A stretch of DNA of 64,000 nt from Hydnum rufescens UP504 (Eukaryota; Basidiomycota; Agaricomycetes; Cantharellales; Hydnaceae): contig MU129035.1 in NCBI GenBank assembly GCA_014904985.1, positions 1-64,000 of the forward strand, written 5' to 3'. Shown piece after piece: positions 36,245-47,892 of this stretch. Position 1 is the first letter of the stretch, and every line of letters begins with the position of its first letter. The translations under genes were made by a program, and so were the position numbers. The notes beneath the pieces are model-generated. The model searched no databases and had not been told where the DNA came from. It saw only the letters and a list, made by a program, of their open reading frames with translations.

Positions 36245-36825
36245 TGTAAACACAAATAATTCCAACTAAGTCCAGTGTAAGTCTGGCTAAGTCCAGAAGA
36301 ATCTGGGCAAGAGTGAGATGATAAGTGGGAGAGGTCAGAGGAGCAATCCAGTGGCCCAGAAGGGACTAGGTGGAGTCAGGGACAGCCAGTCTTAGCTTGT
36401 GGATCACACTAGGAGAAACTCAGAGCTGTAGTTTGGAGTAGAAGTGGAAATCCTGAGTTTAATATTAAGGGAATGAGTACAGTGAGGCTAACCTGTAGTC
36501 TGGAGTAGAAGTGGAAATCCTGAGAGACCAAAGCTGGGGTCTCTTGATTTCACTCTCAGACTACTTATACATGGTTCCTATACTATGGGGGAGTGATCAC
36601 TTAACAAGAGGTGGTTACAGGGGGGCAGGCACAGGGAGGGGAAGCAGGCAGGAAACATAGGAGGGACAGGAATGGGGTTAGGAGAAAGTGTGTGGAAACT
36701 GGAAGCAAAGGAAATGAAGCAGAAATGAAATGGAGGTGGGAAAAAATCCAGGGAAAGGCAGAAATGGACTGGGAACAGATTGGAAACAAAAGAAGAGTTA
36801 TCCAGGAAATGGGCAAACTCTGACA
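36245..36825 (-). mobile_element. 5' LTR (~581 bp) of the second gypsy element
   Basis: On - it starts TGTCAGAGTTTGCCC and ends GTGTTTACA (TG..CA). Inside are a TATA-like CATGTATAAGTAG and two copies of CAGGATTTCCACTTCTACTC. It is followed by a primer-binding site and gag. The 3' LTR is not in the window. Confidence 0.7.
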
Positions 36826-36839
36826 GATGCCTTGACAAG

Positions 36840-37301
36840 TGGATGTTGTTTAAACAATCCTATGTAGTTGAGTCTCATGAACTCAAACTCTTGATCATAG
36901 ACATGGCCTCAGTGGCATCCAGGGAGAATATGGTGTAAGAAAATTCAAGTCACACCATTGCATCAATGTAGGAATTTTAGGATAGCTGTCCCTCTTGCTC
37001 TCAGTCATTATATTTCCAAGATAAATTGGCACATCCCCTGAAAATTGAAAAGTTTAAAACAATGTACTGTATCTTGATTACTTCCTATAATGGGACTTGA
37101 AGAAGTCCTTTAGTTTACATGTGGATATGGGCCCTGCTAAGGTACAGAGATTGTGTGACCTACACTGTGGTGCATGTGTATCACACCTGATCCATTCAGA
37201 CTGGCCTCCACCTCCGAGTGGATCAGCCCATCAGAGATAAGGATTGACAACTAATGACATTGGAGGATATCTCTTGACTTTATACATGTATTCTGCACAC
37301 A
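36840..37301. other. Intergenic, downstream of the microexon gene
   Basis: No gene or repeat recognised. On the - strand it would hold the 3' UTR and terminator of the gene whose last exon ends at 37,302. Confidence 0.4.
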
Positions 37302-37852
37302 TTACATTGGTGTGTAGTCATCAATGATTCTTGCCAGTCTGCCTGCAGTAGCATATGAGTCCAGTGCTTGAAAATCCCCATAATCCACCAAGTCCTGTAT
37401 TTGAGCCTGGACCAAGTTGGTGGTGTGCTCTATTCCAGGTGCATCAGGTGAATCAGCATTCCTCCCCCTCCGAATCCAAAGGATGACCACTGGGTTGACA
37501 AACCAAGATCAGCAATCTCTTCCACAGTGAGAATTAGTCACAACCCTGACAACAAATAAACACCAGATATTGAATATTTGGGTGTGATGGAATAGGCAGG
37601 TGATGCTAGAATGGTTGCTTAGACATCCTGGAAGGGGGAAATCAATAAAAACCTAAACTAACCAACAGTTTGAGGAAGGGCACACAGGCCTTGACCACCT
37701 GAATATTTGAGCACCTAATAAAATGTGGGAGGATAAGCACACAGATGGGGGTGAGGCTGACAATATTTACCAGATAACAGGGGAGCAATGATGAGACTGC
37801 AATTACACAGAATCATTTGGCTTTGGCACATTAGAGATAACTTACATTATCC
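37302..37852 (-). CDS. 3' exons of the microexon gene
   Basis: The largest exon (37302 to about 37497) reads VILWIRRGRNADSPDAPGIE, then QIQDLVDYGDFQALDSYATA and RLARIIDDYTPM with a stop. Upstream on - are a ~50-nt exon reading CSNIQVVKACVPFLKLL before GTTAGT, a 26-nt exon (SHHCSPVI plus two bases, then GTAAAT) and a 6-nt exon GATAAT (about 37,846-37,851, donor GTAAGT). Phases agree: the bases TG left by the 26-nt exon are completed by G at the next acceptor. The last junction seems to need a 1-nt exon or an unseen alternative. No domain was recognised. The exons lie directly downstream of the 3-nt exon array, in phase. Confidence 0.55.
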
Positions 37853-37924
37853 TGTAATAAATCCAAGTATAAGGTGCACAGCCGGGAACTAAGATATTGT
37901 TCCATTGTATAAATTTATGAACTC

Positions 37925-40900
37925 ACAAGCTAACATTGTAAATGTCAGTGAGAGGTGTATGAGCCAGGCCCATACACAGAATAGTAAGATAGGGGACATA
38001 CAGCCTATGTTGTAGATGTAGTGAAATAAAGGATTGTCCAGAGATCACAGATCCAGAGTAGGAGGTGTGGACTGACCTCCTATGGGACAAAACCACCAAG
38101 TGGGACATGATCAAGTAAGGGTGGATAGAATTTTGAGACATCTGGACATACAGGCTGCATCATCATTAGAAAAGGAAATCAGGAAGAGACAATGTATTGG
38201 ATTCCAAGACATTCAGACTCACTTGCTACATTGTCAATGAAATGAAGAGATAAATTGGTGAAGAAGATGCTCAAATTCTAAGATATCTGGACTTACAACC
38301 TATGTTGTCAATATCACAAAAGATGAATCAGCAAGGAACAATCCACTGAATTCAATGACATCCACACTTACACCCTATGTGGTCAATGGCACCCAATGAT
38401 GAATCAGGAAGGGATGATCCATTGAGTCCTATGACATCCACACTTACAGCCTATGTGGTCAATGGCACCAAATGATGAATCATAAGGGACAGTCCATTGA
38501 ACTCTATCACATCCACACTTACTTGCTATGTGGTCAATAACACCACATGACAAATCATAAGGGGCAATCCATTGAACTCTATCACATCCACACTTACTTG
38601 CTATGTGGTCAATGGCACCAAATGATGAATCAGCAAGGGGCAATCCATTTAGTCCTATGACACCCGCACTTACTCGCTATGTGGTCAATGGCACCAAATG
38701 ATGAATCAGAAAAGGACAATCCATTGAATTCTATGACATCCACACTTACAAGCTACATGGTCAATGGCACCAAATGATGAATCAGCATGGGACAATCCAT
38801 TGAATTCTAGGACATCCACACTTACAAGCTATGTGGTCAAGGCACCAAATGATGAATCAGCAAGGGACAACCCATTGAATTCCATCACATCCACACTTAC
38901 AATCTATGTGGTCAATGGCACCAAATGATGTTTCAGCAAGGCACAATTGATTGAATTGAATGACATCCACACTTACATCCTATGTGGTGAATGGCACCCA
39001 ATGATGAATCAGCAAGGGACAATCCATTGAAACCTATGACATCCACACTTACAAGCTATGTGGTGAATGGCACCAAATGATGAATCAGCAAGGCACAATC
39101 CATTGAATTCTACCACATCCACACTTACAGGCTATGAGGTCAATGGCACCAAATGATGAATCAGCAAGGGACAATCAATTGGATCCTATGACATCCACAC
39201 TTACATGCTATGTGGTCAATGGCACCCAATGATTAATCAGCCAGGCACAATCCATTGAGTTCTATGATATCCACACTCACTTGCTATGAGGTCAATGACA
39301 CCAAATGATGAATTAGCAAGGGACAATTCATTGAGTTCTATCACATCCATACTTACAAGCTATGTGGTCAATGGCACCAAATGATGAATCAGCAGGGACA
39401 ATCCATTGAATTCTATCACATCTACACTTACATGCTAGGTGGTCAATGGCACCAAATGATGGATCAGCAAGGAACAATCCATTGAATTCTATCACATCCA
39501 CACTTACAAGCTATGAGGTCAATAGCACCAAATAATGAATCAGCAAGGGACAATCCATTGAATTCTATCACATTGACACTTACTTCCTATGTGGTCAATG
39601 GCACCAAATGATGAATCAGCAAGGGACAATATATTGAATTATATCACATCCACACTTACATGCTATGTTGGCAATGGTACCAAATGATGAATCAACAAGG
39701 GACAATCCATTGAATTCTATCACATCCACACTTACAAGCTATGTGGTCAGTGGCACCAAATGATGAATCAGTAGAGAACAATCCATTGAATTCTGTCACA
39801 TCCACACTTACAACCTATGAGGTCAATGGCACCAAATGATGAATCAGCAAGGGACAATCCATTGAGTTCTATCACATCCACACATACTTCCTATGTGGTC
39901 AATGGCACCAAATGATGAATCAGCAAGGGACAATCCATTGAATTCTATGACATCCACACTTACAAGCTATGTGGTCAATGACACCAAGTGATGAATAGCA
40001 AGGGACAATCCATTGAATTCTATCACATCCACACTTACAAACTATGTGGTCAATGGCACCAAATGATGAATCAGCAAGGCACAATCCATTGAATTCTATC
40101 ACATCCACACTTACTTCCTATGTGGTCAATGGCACCAAATGATGAATCAACAAGGCACAATCCATTGAATTCTATCACATCCACACTTACATCCTATGTG
40201 GTCAATGGCACCAAATGATGAATCAGCAAGGCACAATCCATTGAATTCTACCACATCCACACTTACTTGCTATGTGGTCAATGGCACCAAATGATGAATC
40301 AGCGAGGCACAATCCATTGAATTCTATCACATCCACACTTACTTGCTATGTGGTCAATGGCACCAAATGATGAATCAGCAAGGGACAATCCATTGAATTC
40401 TATCACATCCACACTTACACCCTATGTGGTCAATGGCACCCAATGATGAATCAGCAAGGGATAATCCATTGAGTTCTATCACATCCACACTCACAGTCTA
40501 TGTGGTCAATGGGACCAAATGATGAATCAGCAAGGCACAATTCATTGAATCCTATGACATCCACATTTACACCCTATGTGATCAATGGCACCCAATGATG
40601 AATCAGGAAGGGATGATCCATTGAATCCTGTGACATCCACACTTACAGCCTATGTGGTCAATGGCACCAAATGATGAATCATAAGGGACAATTCATTGAA
40701 CTCTATGACATCCACACTTACAGCCTATGTGGTCAATGGCACCAAATGATGAATCATAAGGGACAATCCATTGAACTCTATCACATCCACACTTACTTGC
40801 TATGTGGTCAATGGCACAAATGATGAATCAGCAAGGGGCAATCCATTCAGTTCTATGACATCCACACTTACTTGCTATGTGGTCAATGGCACCAAATGAT

Positions 40901-43900
40901 GAATCAGAAGAGGACAATACATTGAATTCTATGACATCCACACTTACAAGCTACATGGTCAATGGCACCAGATGATGAATCAGCAAGGGAAAATCCATTG
41001 AATTCTATGACATCACACTTACAATCTATGTGGTCAAGGCACCAAATGATGAATCAGCAAGGGACAATCCATTGAGTTCTATCACATCCACACTCACATC
41101 CTATGTGGTCAATGGCACCAAACCATAAATCAGCTAGGGACAATCCATTGAATTCTATCACATCCACACTTACTTCCTATGTGGTCAATGGCACCCAATA
41201 ATGAATCAGCAAGGGACAATCCATTGAATTATATCACATCCACACTTACAAGCTATGTGGTCAATGGCACCAAATGATGAATTAGCAGGGACAATCCATT
41301 GAATTCTATGACATCCACACTTACAACCTATGTGGTCAATGACACCAAGTGATGAATCAGCAAGGGACAATCCATTGAATTCTATCACATCCACACTAAC
41401 ATCCTATGTGGTCAATGGCACCCAATGATGAATCAGTAAGGGACAATCCATTGAATTCTATCACACCACACTTACTTGCTATGTGGTCAATGGCACCCAA
41501 TAATGAATCAGCCAGGGACAATCCATTGAATTCTATCACATCCACACTTACAGTCTATGTGGTCAATGGCACCAAATGATGAATCAGCAAGGCACAATCC
41601 ATTGAATTCTATCACATCCACACTTACATTCTATGTGGTCAATGCCACCCAATAATGAATCAGCAAGGGACAATTCATTGAATCCTATGACATCCACACT
41701 TACTTGCTATGTGGTCAATGCCACCCAATAATGAATCAGCAAGGGATAATCCATTGAATTCTATGACATCCACACTTACAAGCTATGTGGTCAATGGCAC
41801 CAAATGATGTATCAGCAGGGACAATCCATTGAATTCTATCACATCCACACTTACATCCTATGTGGTCAATGGCACCAAATGATGAATCAGCAAGGCACAA
41901 TCCATTGCATTCTATCACATCCACACTTACTTGCTATGAGGTCAATGGCACCCAATGATGAATCAGCAAGGGACAATTCATTGAATCCTATGACATCTAC
42001 ACCTACTTGCTATGTGGTTAAAGGCACCAAATGATGAATCAGCAAGGGACAATCCATTGAATTCTATGACATCCACACTTACACACTATGTGGTCAATGG
42101 CACCCAATGATGAATCAGCAAGGCACAATCCATTGAATTCTATCACATCCACACTTACTTCCTATGTGATCAATGGCACCAAATGATGAATCAGCAAGGG
42201 ACAATCCATTGAGTTCTATCACATCCACACTTACAAGCTACATGGTCAATGGCACCAACTGACAAATCAGCAAGGCACAATCCATTGAATCCTATGACAT
42301 CCACACTTACATCCTATATGGTCAATGGCACCAAATGATGAATCAGCAAGGCACAATCCATTGAATTCTATCACATCCACACTTACAAGCTATGTGGTCA
42401 ATGGCACCCAATGATGAACCAGCAAAGGAAAATCCATTGAACTCTATCACATCCACACTTACAATCTATGTGGTCAATGGCACCCAATGATGAATCAGCA
42501 AGGCACAATCCATTGAATTCTATCACATCCACACTTACATCCTATGTGGTCAATGACACCAAATGATGAATTAGCAAGGGATAATCCATTGAATTCTATG
42601 ACATCCACTCTTACTTCCTATGTGGTCAATGGCACCAAATGATGAATTAGGAAGGGATAATCCATTGAACTCTATTGCATCCACACTTACATACTATGTG
42701 GTCAATGGCACCAAATGTTGAATCAGCAAAGGATGATGTGTCAAATTCTCAGACATTCAGACACTTACTTCCTACATTTTCAATGCCCCCCAAAGATGTA
42801 TCAACTCATAACCAGGTGGGTGATATGCACTTACATCCTACAGTGTTCAGGTTGACACACCAATCAGCATCTTGCATCAAATTCTCAGGGGTTCCATCTT
42901 ACTGTCTGTCAAAACCATGAAATGACACATCAGCTAGCAGTGACATATGGAATTCAAGTATCCAGACCTACCCCCTTGTTTTCAGAAGCCACCAAACACC
43001 GAATCAGGCAGACACCATGCATGAATCAGACTGAGATGTGGACTTACATACTATGTTGTTAAGGCCACACAAGTATAACAACTCAGGGCCACTCAATGAA
43101 TGGTGGTAGATACAATCTCACCATCTTACATTGTCCATGCCACCAAACAGTGTATCAGTCAATGACCTCACATTCAATTGCAAGAGATCTCAACATACAG
43201 GCTACATTTGTGATACCACCAGGCAATGTATCAGCCAATGCCTATATATCAAGTGGTGGGTGAGGTCACTCACCTCCTACATTGTCCATGTAGCCAGATG
43301 ATGAATCAGCCAGCAATCCTGCATCAAATTGTGAGAATGCCTGGGCCCACCAGCTACATTGTTGATGCCATTGGTAAGATCAGCAAGTCACCACACATTG
43401 AGTCAAAAGTGAGCTAGGTTCACCTTCTATATTGTCAAGTTCATCCAGACTGTATCAGCCAGTGATTGTGCCTCAAAGTGGCAGCAGAACCTACATGCTA
43501 CATTATCAATGTCACCAAAGAATGGATTGGCCAGTGATCCCATGCTTAATTAGCAGAGATCTGAACTTACATGTTACATTGTCAATGGGAACAAACAATG
43601 TATCAGACAGTGACCATGCATTAAATTGTGAGATCCAGCCCTACTTCCTGTAGTGTCTATTCAAGCCAAGAAATATCAGTCTGCACCTGTATATTTCATC
43701 AGAAAAGAACCAAACATACAGCCTCCATTGTCAACATCACCAAAAGATATATTAGCCAACAACAATAGATTGAATAGTCAGAAATTCAGATTTACATTCT
43801 ATGTTGTCAGTGCCACCAGAAGATGGATCAGCCAATGATCAAGCACAAAATTGAAACACAGCCCACATTCTTGGTTATTTACATCATCAGTGATGTGTCA

Positions 43901-44980
43901 GCCAGTGATAGTGCATCAAGGGGGGAGGAGCTCCAGACTTACATCCTATATTATCAGTGTTATCCAACAATGTATTAGCCAGTGACCACACTCAACAAAT
44001 TGGGAGATATCCAAACTTACAGGCTGTGATGTCAATGCCAAATGATGTACCCATGAGGGAGATGCATCAGATTGTGAAAGATCTGAACTTACTCCCTACA
44101 TTGTCCATGACAGACAAAGAGAGATCAGCCTGCCCAAGCACATCTAATTGGGAGAGATCCAGGCTTACTTTCTACATTGTCCATGCCATTGGATGATGGA
44201 TCAACCAGTGACCAGGTACTAACTTATGGGAAATTCCTACTTACATACTACATTATCCATGTCACCAAATGATGCATTGGCCAACAATTACCAATGAAAG
44301 CTGCAAGATATGGACTGACCTCCTATTTTATCCATTGCACATAATGATGTATCAACTATGGACCTCATGTTCAACCCACACTTACATACTACAGTGTGAA
44401 TGTCAATAAAATATTTATCAGTCAGTGACCATCCATCAAATTCCAAGACATCTGGACATACAAGCTATGTTGTTTATGCCATGGAAAAGATCTATGAGTC
44501 AGCCATAACACATTGGATGGTGGGGAAATCCAGCCCACATCCTGTTCATGCCACCAAATGTTCTATCAGCTGGTGACCACATATGAAACTATGACAGGTG
44601 CAGTCTTACCTCCTACATGGTTGATGTCACCAAGGGATATATCAGCTAGTGACAGTGTGGATCTAAAGGTGGGAGATCCATGCTCACATGCTATGTTATC
44701 CATGCCACCAAAAGATATACAGCCACCTATATCAACTAAGAGACATAAACTCACCCCCTGTGTTGTGGATTCCACCAGAAGCTGTATCAGGGGATGACTA
44801 TGCATGGAATTGCAGGAGATCTGGACTCACATACTGTGTTCCCAATGACAGCAAAAATTATATCAGTCAGTGACCATGTATTCAAGATCCAGACTGACCA
44901 ACTACATTGACAGTGTCACAAAGAGACATGTAAGCCAATGATTGTGCACCAAATGTGAACACACATAGCCATACCTCCTA
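37925..44980 (-). repeat. ~95 tandem intron-like units separated by 3-nt exons
   Basis: Every ~75 bases the - strand shows an AG acceptor, exactly three bases, then a donor (GTAAGT, GTGAGT, GTATGT, GTAGGT or similar), with a CTGAT branch-type motif about 30 bases before each acceptor. On + this appears as ACTTAC-NNN-CTATGTGG. Units from 38.4 to 42.7 kb are nearly uniform; those from 42.75 to 45.0 kb and 37.9 to 38.3 kb are diverged, yet keep AG-NNN-GT. NNN varies freely (CTT, CAA, GAA, GAT, GCT, GGT, CAT, ATT, TTT, ACT, CGA, TGT, GTT, CCT and others), and none of about 95 read is TAA, TAG or TGA. One unit near 43,568 has lost its acceptor (AG to AA). Confidence 0.85.
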
Positions 44981-45310
44981 TGTTGTCAACACCATCCAAT
45001 GAATAAATTATGTGTCATATTGTCAGAATCAGTTGCCACAGTTATACCCCATGATACAATCAGTACCTTAAATGTTGTGCAAGGGATATATTCACTCACC
45101 ATAAGAATCCTGAAACCCTTGTCTGCACGTAACTCTGATTCTTCATCTTGCACAGGCTGTTGGGTTCTAGCCACAATGCTCCCTGAACATAGTCAAATTG
45201 TACCATAATCTCATCAATACAGCTTGAGAAAGGACCTTCAGTTCCAGCATGAAGGACACTATGAGATAATCACAATCATGAACCACCATCAATCTGTTGG
45301 ACATCCAAAC
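44981..45310 (-). CDS. Junction between GTPase exons and the 3-nt exon array
   Basis: A - strand segment reads SIVARTQQPVQDEESEL and RADKGFRILM, ending at ATG|GTGAGT (near 45,102). Alternatively an 8-nt exon (GGAGCATT) and a 10-nt exon (GATTCTTATG) can be defined by AG..GT pairs at about 45,187 and 45,110, and a 3-nt GCG exon at about 45,313. Both readings enter the array in phase 0. The correct exon set cannot be decided from sequence alone. Confidence 0.4.
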
Positions 45311-46397
45311 TCACCGCCTTAAAACAAACATGGTATGCATTCGGCGGTTTCTTTTCCAAACCGTGAGCCTAAGTAATGATCTCTGGGTCTCATGGGGAAG
45401 AGCACCAATAGTGACTAGAAGAAGTTGGTCACACAATGCTATGCTCCGCATGCTAACTTCATCCATGTCTTTAGGCCATAGATTTAAGTGCCAAAATTGC
45501 TGCTTGGATAGAGTATACATACTTCCAACCCTGATGAAACCAGCAGGTGGGTACTGCTCATTGCGAAATTGCGTCTCGAGCCCATTGACAAATTCAGCTA
45601 CTTTCTGATCCACCTCCTGAGCACGATCGCAGAAATCGGATGGGCTGGGAGCAGGGCCTAGAACCTCAACCTCCACTTTCGTCCTTCTTCCATCCAACTT
45701 GGTGAAAATTCCAATAACAGGCACTGAACAGATGCATGGACCAGTGTGTAACAGATAGTGTCGAATGCCACGACTGATGGGACATACCTGATGCTGTGGA
45801 TTCGGAGAAAAAGCCTGATTGCAAGAATCCCAAGGGCCTGTCATTATCTGTTGGAATACAGAGCCTGTAACAATTGATGAGTCGGCATATGAAGAGGTGT
45901 GAACTGCATGGGTGAACGCACCAAATCGCATGCAGCTGCTTCAAAGGCGAAGCCAATGAGCGCTTTCGAATAAATTTCCAGACAGCCTCGAGCTCCTCGA
46001 CCCCTCCCGCCTCGAAACCACCAGAGTCGTGGAAAATGAATGCCGGGTTTGATGCGTAAGTGATTTCGTCGTCGATATTATGGATCCCCCGCTAGATGGT
46101 GTGAAAGCATCGAGCAACCGCCGTGCACCTTTGCTAGGATGGCTCTTACTTGATCGTATCCTCTGGGGACCTCCTTGACCTGGGATAAAGGGATAAATTA
46201 GACCAGCATCTCTACTGAGTTCGAACATCTACAGTAATTACACGTTTTCCTTTCCGGGTCACTATGGCCGCGCCGGCAGGGCTGTCCGCGAGTCGCTCGA
46301 GTAGCGTGGTCTTTCCTGCGTTCGCCGGTCCAAGTATGAGGACCCTGAAGCGCTTATCGCTGTTGGCTTTAAGAAACTCGCGAATAGATTTCCACAT
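45311..46397 (-). CDS. G-domain (P-loop GTPase) protein, probably the 5' part of the microexon gene
   Basis: The - strand start at 46,397 gives MWKSIREFLKANSDKRFRVL followed by the P-loop GPANAGKTTL. Later exons supply RGIHNIDDEITYASNPAFIF, HDSGGFEAGGVEELEAVWKF (switch/G3-like DSGG), WLCIPTDNDRPLGFLQSGFF, and SVPVIGIFTKLDGRR (TKLD, G4). Exons: about 46,397-46,212; 46,179-46,150 (30 nt, VKEVPRGYDQ); 46,091-45,922; 45,864-45,788; 45,723-45,523; and from 45,468 (NMDEVSMRS). Splice ends are GT..AG and phases agree, apart from an uncertain first donor. This matches a large basidiomycete family of AIG1/dynamin-like G-domain proteins of unknown role. The frame can end at 45,311 or splice onward into the array. 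No nonsense codon seen. Confidence 0.8.
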
Positions 46398-46399
46398 CG

Positions 46400-47890
46400 C
46401 TGCAGGATCAGAGGAGGGAAGCTAGAGAGAAGACACAGGGGTGTGAAATGTGAACGCTTCAAATTGTCAAAAGCCAGGCAACAGGAGCTTCCCGGTTATG
46501 TCAACTTGACTAGCTTCTGTCGGAGAAGCACGAACTGGCGCCATGCCAGATCTGGCACCGGAGGCCTCTCAGATTCCAAGAGAGGAAGATATTGTTATCT
46601 GGTCCCCTTTCTCTATGTGAAATTCGGTAGACCTAGATCTGATCTCATTGGGCCCCTTGTTCCAGATCACACCAGACAACAAAGCGATTTTTCCCGAGCC
46701 TTAGGATGGAGCTGGTCGAACATGTCCCAATCGGCATACTAGACAACGGCTATGGGAGAGAGACGCGGTCGACCCTCCCACGGTGAAGCGCGAATCAATC
46801 ACGTGAAGATGGTGCGTCCCACTCATTCGGGCGGACGTAGCTTCCATGAATGAGAACGCGACCTCAGCTTCTCTTCAGGATGTACTCCATTTGTGAGCCA
46901 ATAAGGCCGCTTTTCACGTTCCCCCATTGGCGACAACCCGTTTCTACTCCAGATTGTGAAACCAGCTCTTATACTGTAGATTCCACTTATCCAGGCGGTA
47001 AAACTTCGAGCGAGACTGCAATAGTTCAACCATCGGTATCGCCAATGCATCCTGGGACTCCTCCCCACTCACCCCCATCACCAACAGTCAGCTAGGGGAT
47101 TCTAGGTGCGCTACGTTCGTCATCCGTACTTCCGTTAGTGCTCAGCTGGCGTTGTCACGTTCGAGGTGCTCTTTGTGGACAACGTGAGGCATGCATCCTT
47201 TCAAGGCGCTTTGCGCCAATGAACCTCAATGAACCAGATCTAGAGAACGTTCACAGTCAGGAGTGGGAAATTCTTCTTCATCAATGCAGTATTCGGCGTC
47301 AACCCCACTGTGGCCCCCCTGCGCTTCCCCGAATCCCAATCTCGTTATTTGATTCCAATGCGTGCGATAGGGGGCCTCTGACGACCATCCCACTTGACAC
47401 GATATTGACCAAGATCTCGCCTCTGATGATATATAACCAGCGACTCGTTCGACACGATTCACAAGGTTTTGTTGGCGAAGATATCGAGACTCTTCAAACG
47501 GTACCAGACTTCATCAAGACTAAAAAGCGAGTCCATCTGTTGTCTCGGCACCCCTGTCCATGTATCCATTATTAACGTTGTGGTTGATAATTGGGACTGG
47601 TCCCTTTTCGTTTTCTGGCTGTCTCCGCTCCTTTTGCGTACCCTTCACTCTTGTAGCGGGCATTTGAATCCAAATTGTTAAAGTCGTTTTCTTTGAGTGC
47701 AACGGGGGGAGACAAGGGAGACTGGATGCATAACTATCAACGGAAAGTCGTTGAACGCGATGCTAAGAATCACGAGGTACAAAAATTGCCTGGGGGATTT
47801 CAGGCGCTAACACGCTCAAAGATGCTTGAACTGGTCTGCGGCCTGTTAAAAACCAATACATCCGACGTCAGTATAGAACACGAGAATAAG
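46400..47890. other. CpG-rich intergenic or uncharacterised stretch
   Basis: Base composition resembles host gene DNA, but no protein family was recognised on either strand. The longest + frame (47,138-47,575) lacks motifs. It must contain the promoter of the GTPase gene near 46.4-46.8 kb. A short unknown gene cannot be excluded. Confidence 0.35.
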
Positions 47891-47892
47891 GG

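Noticed and set aside
38404..42034. A protein made of Cys-rich 25-residue repeats (CKCGC...IQWIVP) on the - strand of the 75-bp array
   Set aside because: The frame is open only for two or three units at a time because many units are 74 or 76 bases long. The apparent Cys motif is simply the translated splice donor (TGTAAGTGTGG). The intron-unit reading explains the conserved positions better.
38170..45000. CRISPR-like array (regular repeats with variable spacers)
   Set aside because: The variable part is only 3 bases, the genome is eukaryotic, and no Cas genes are present.
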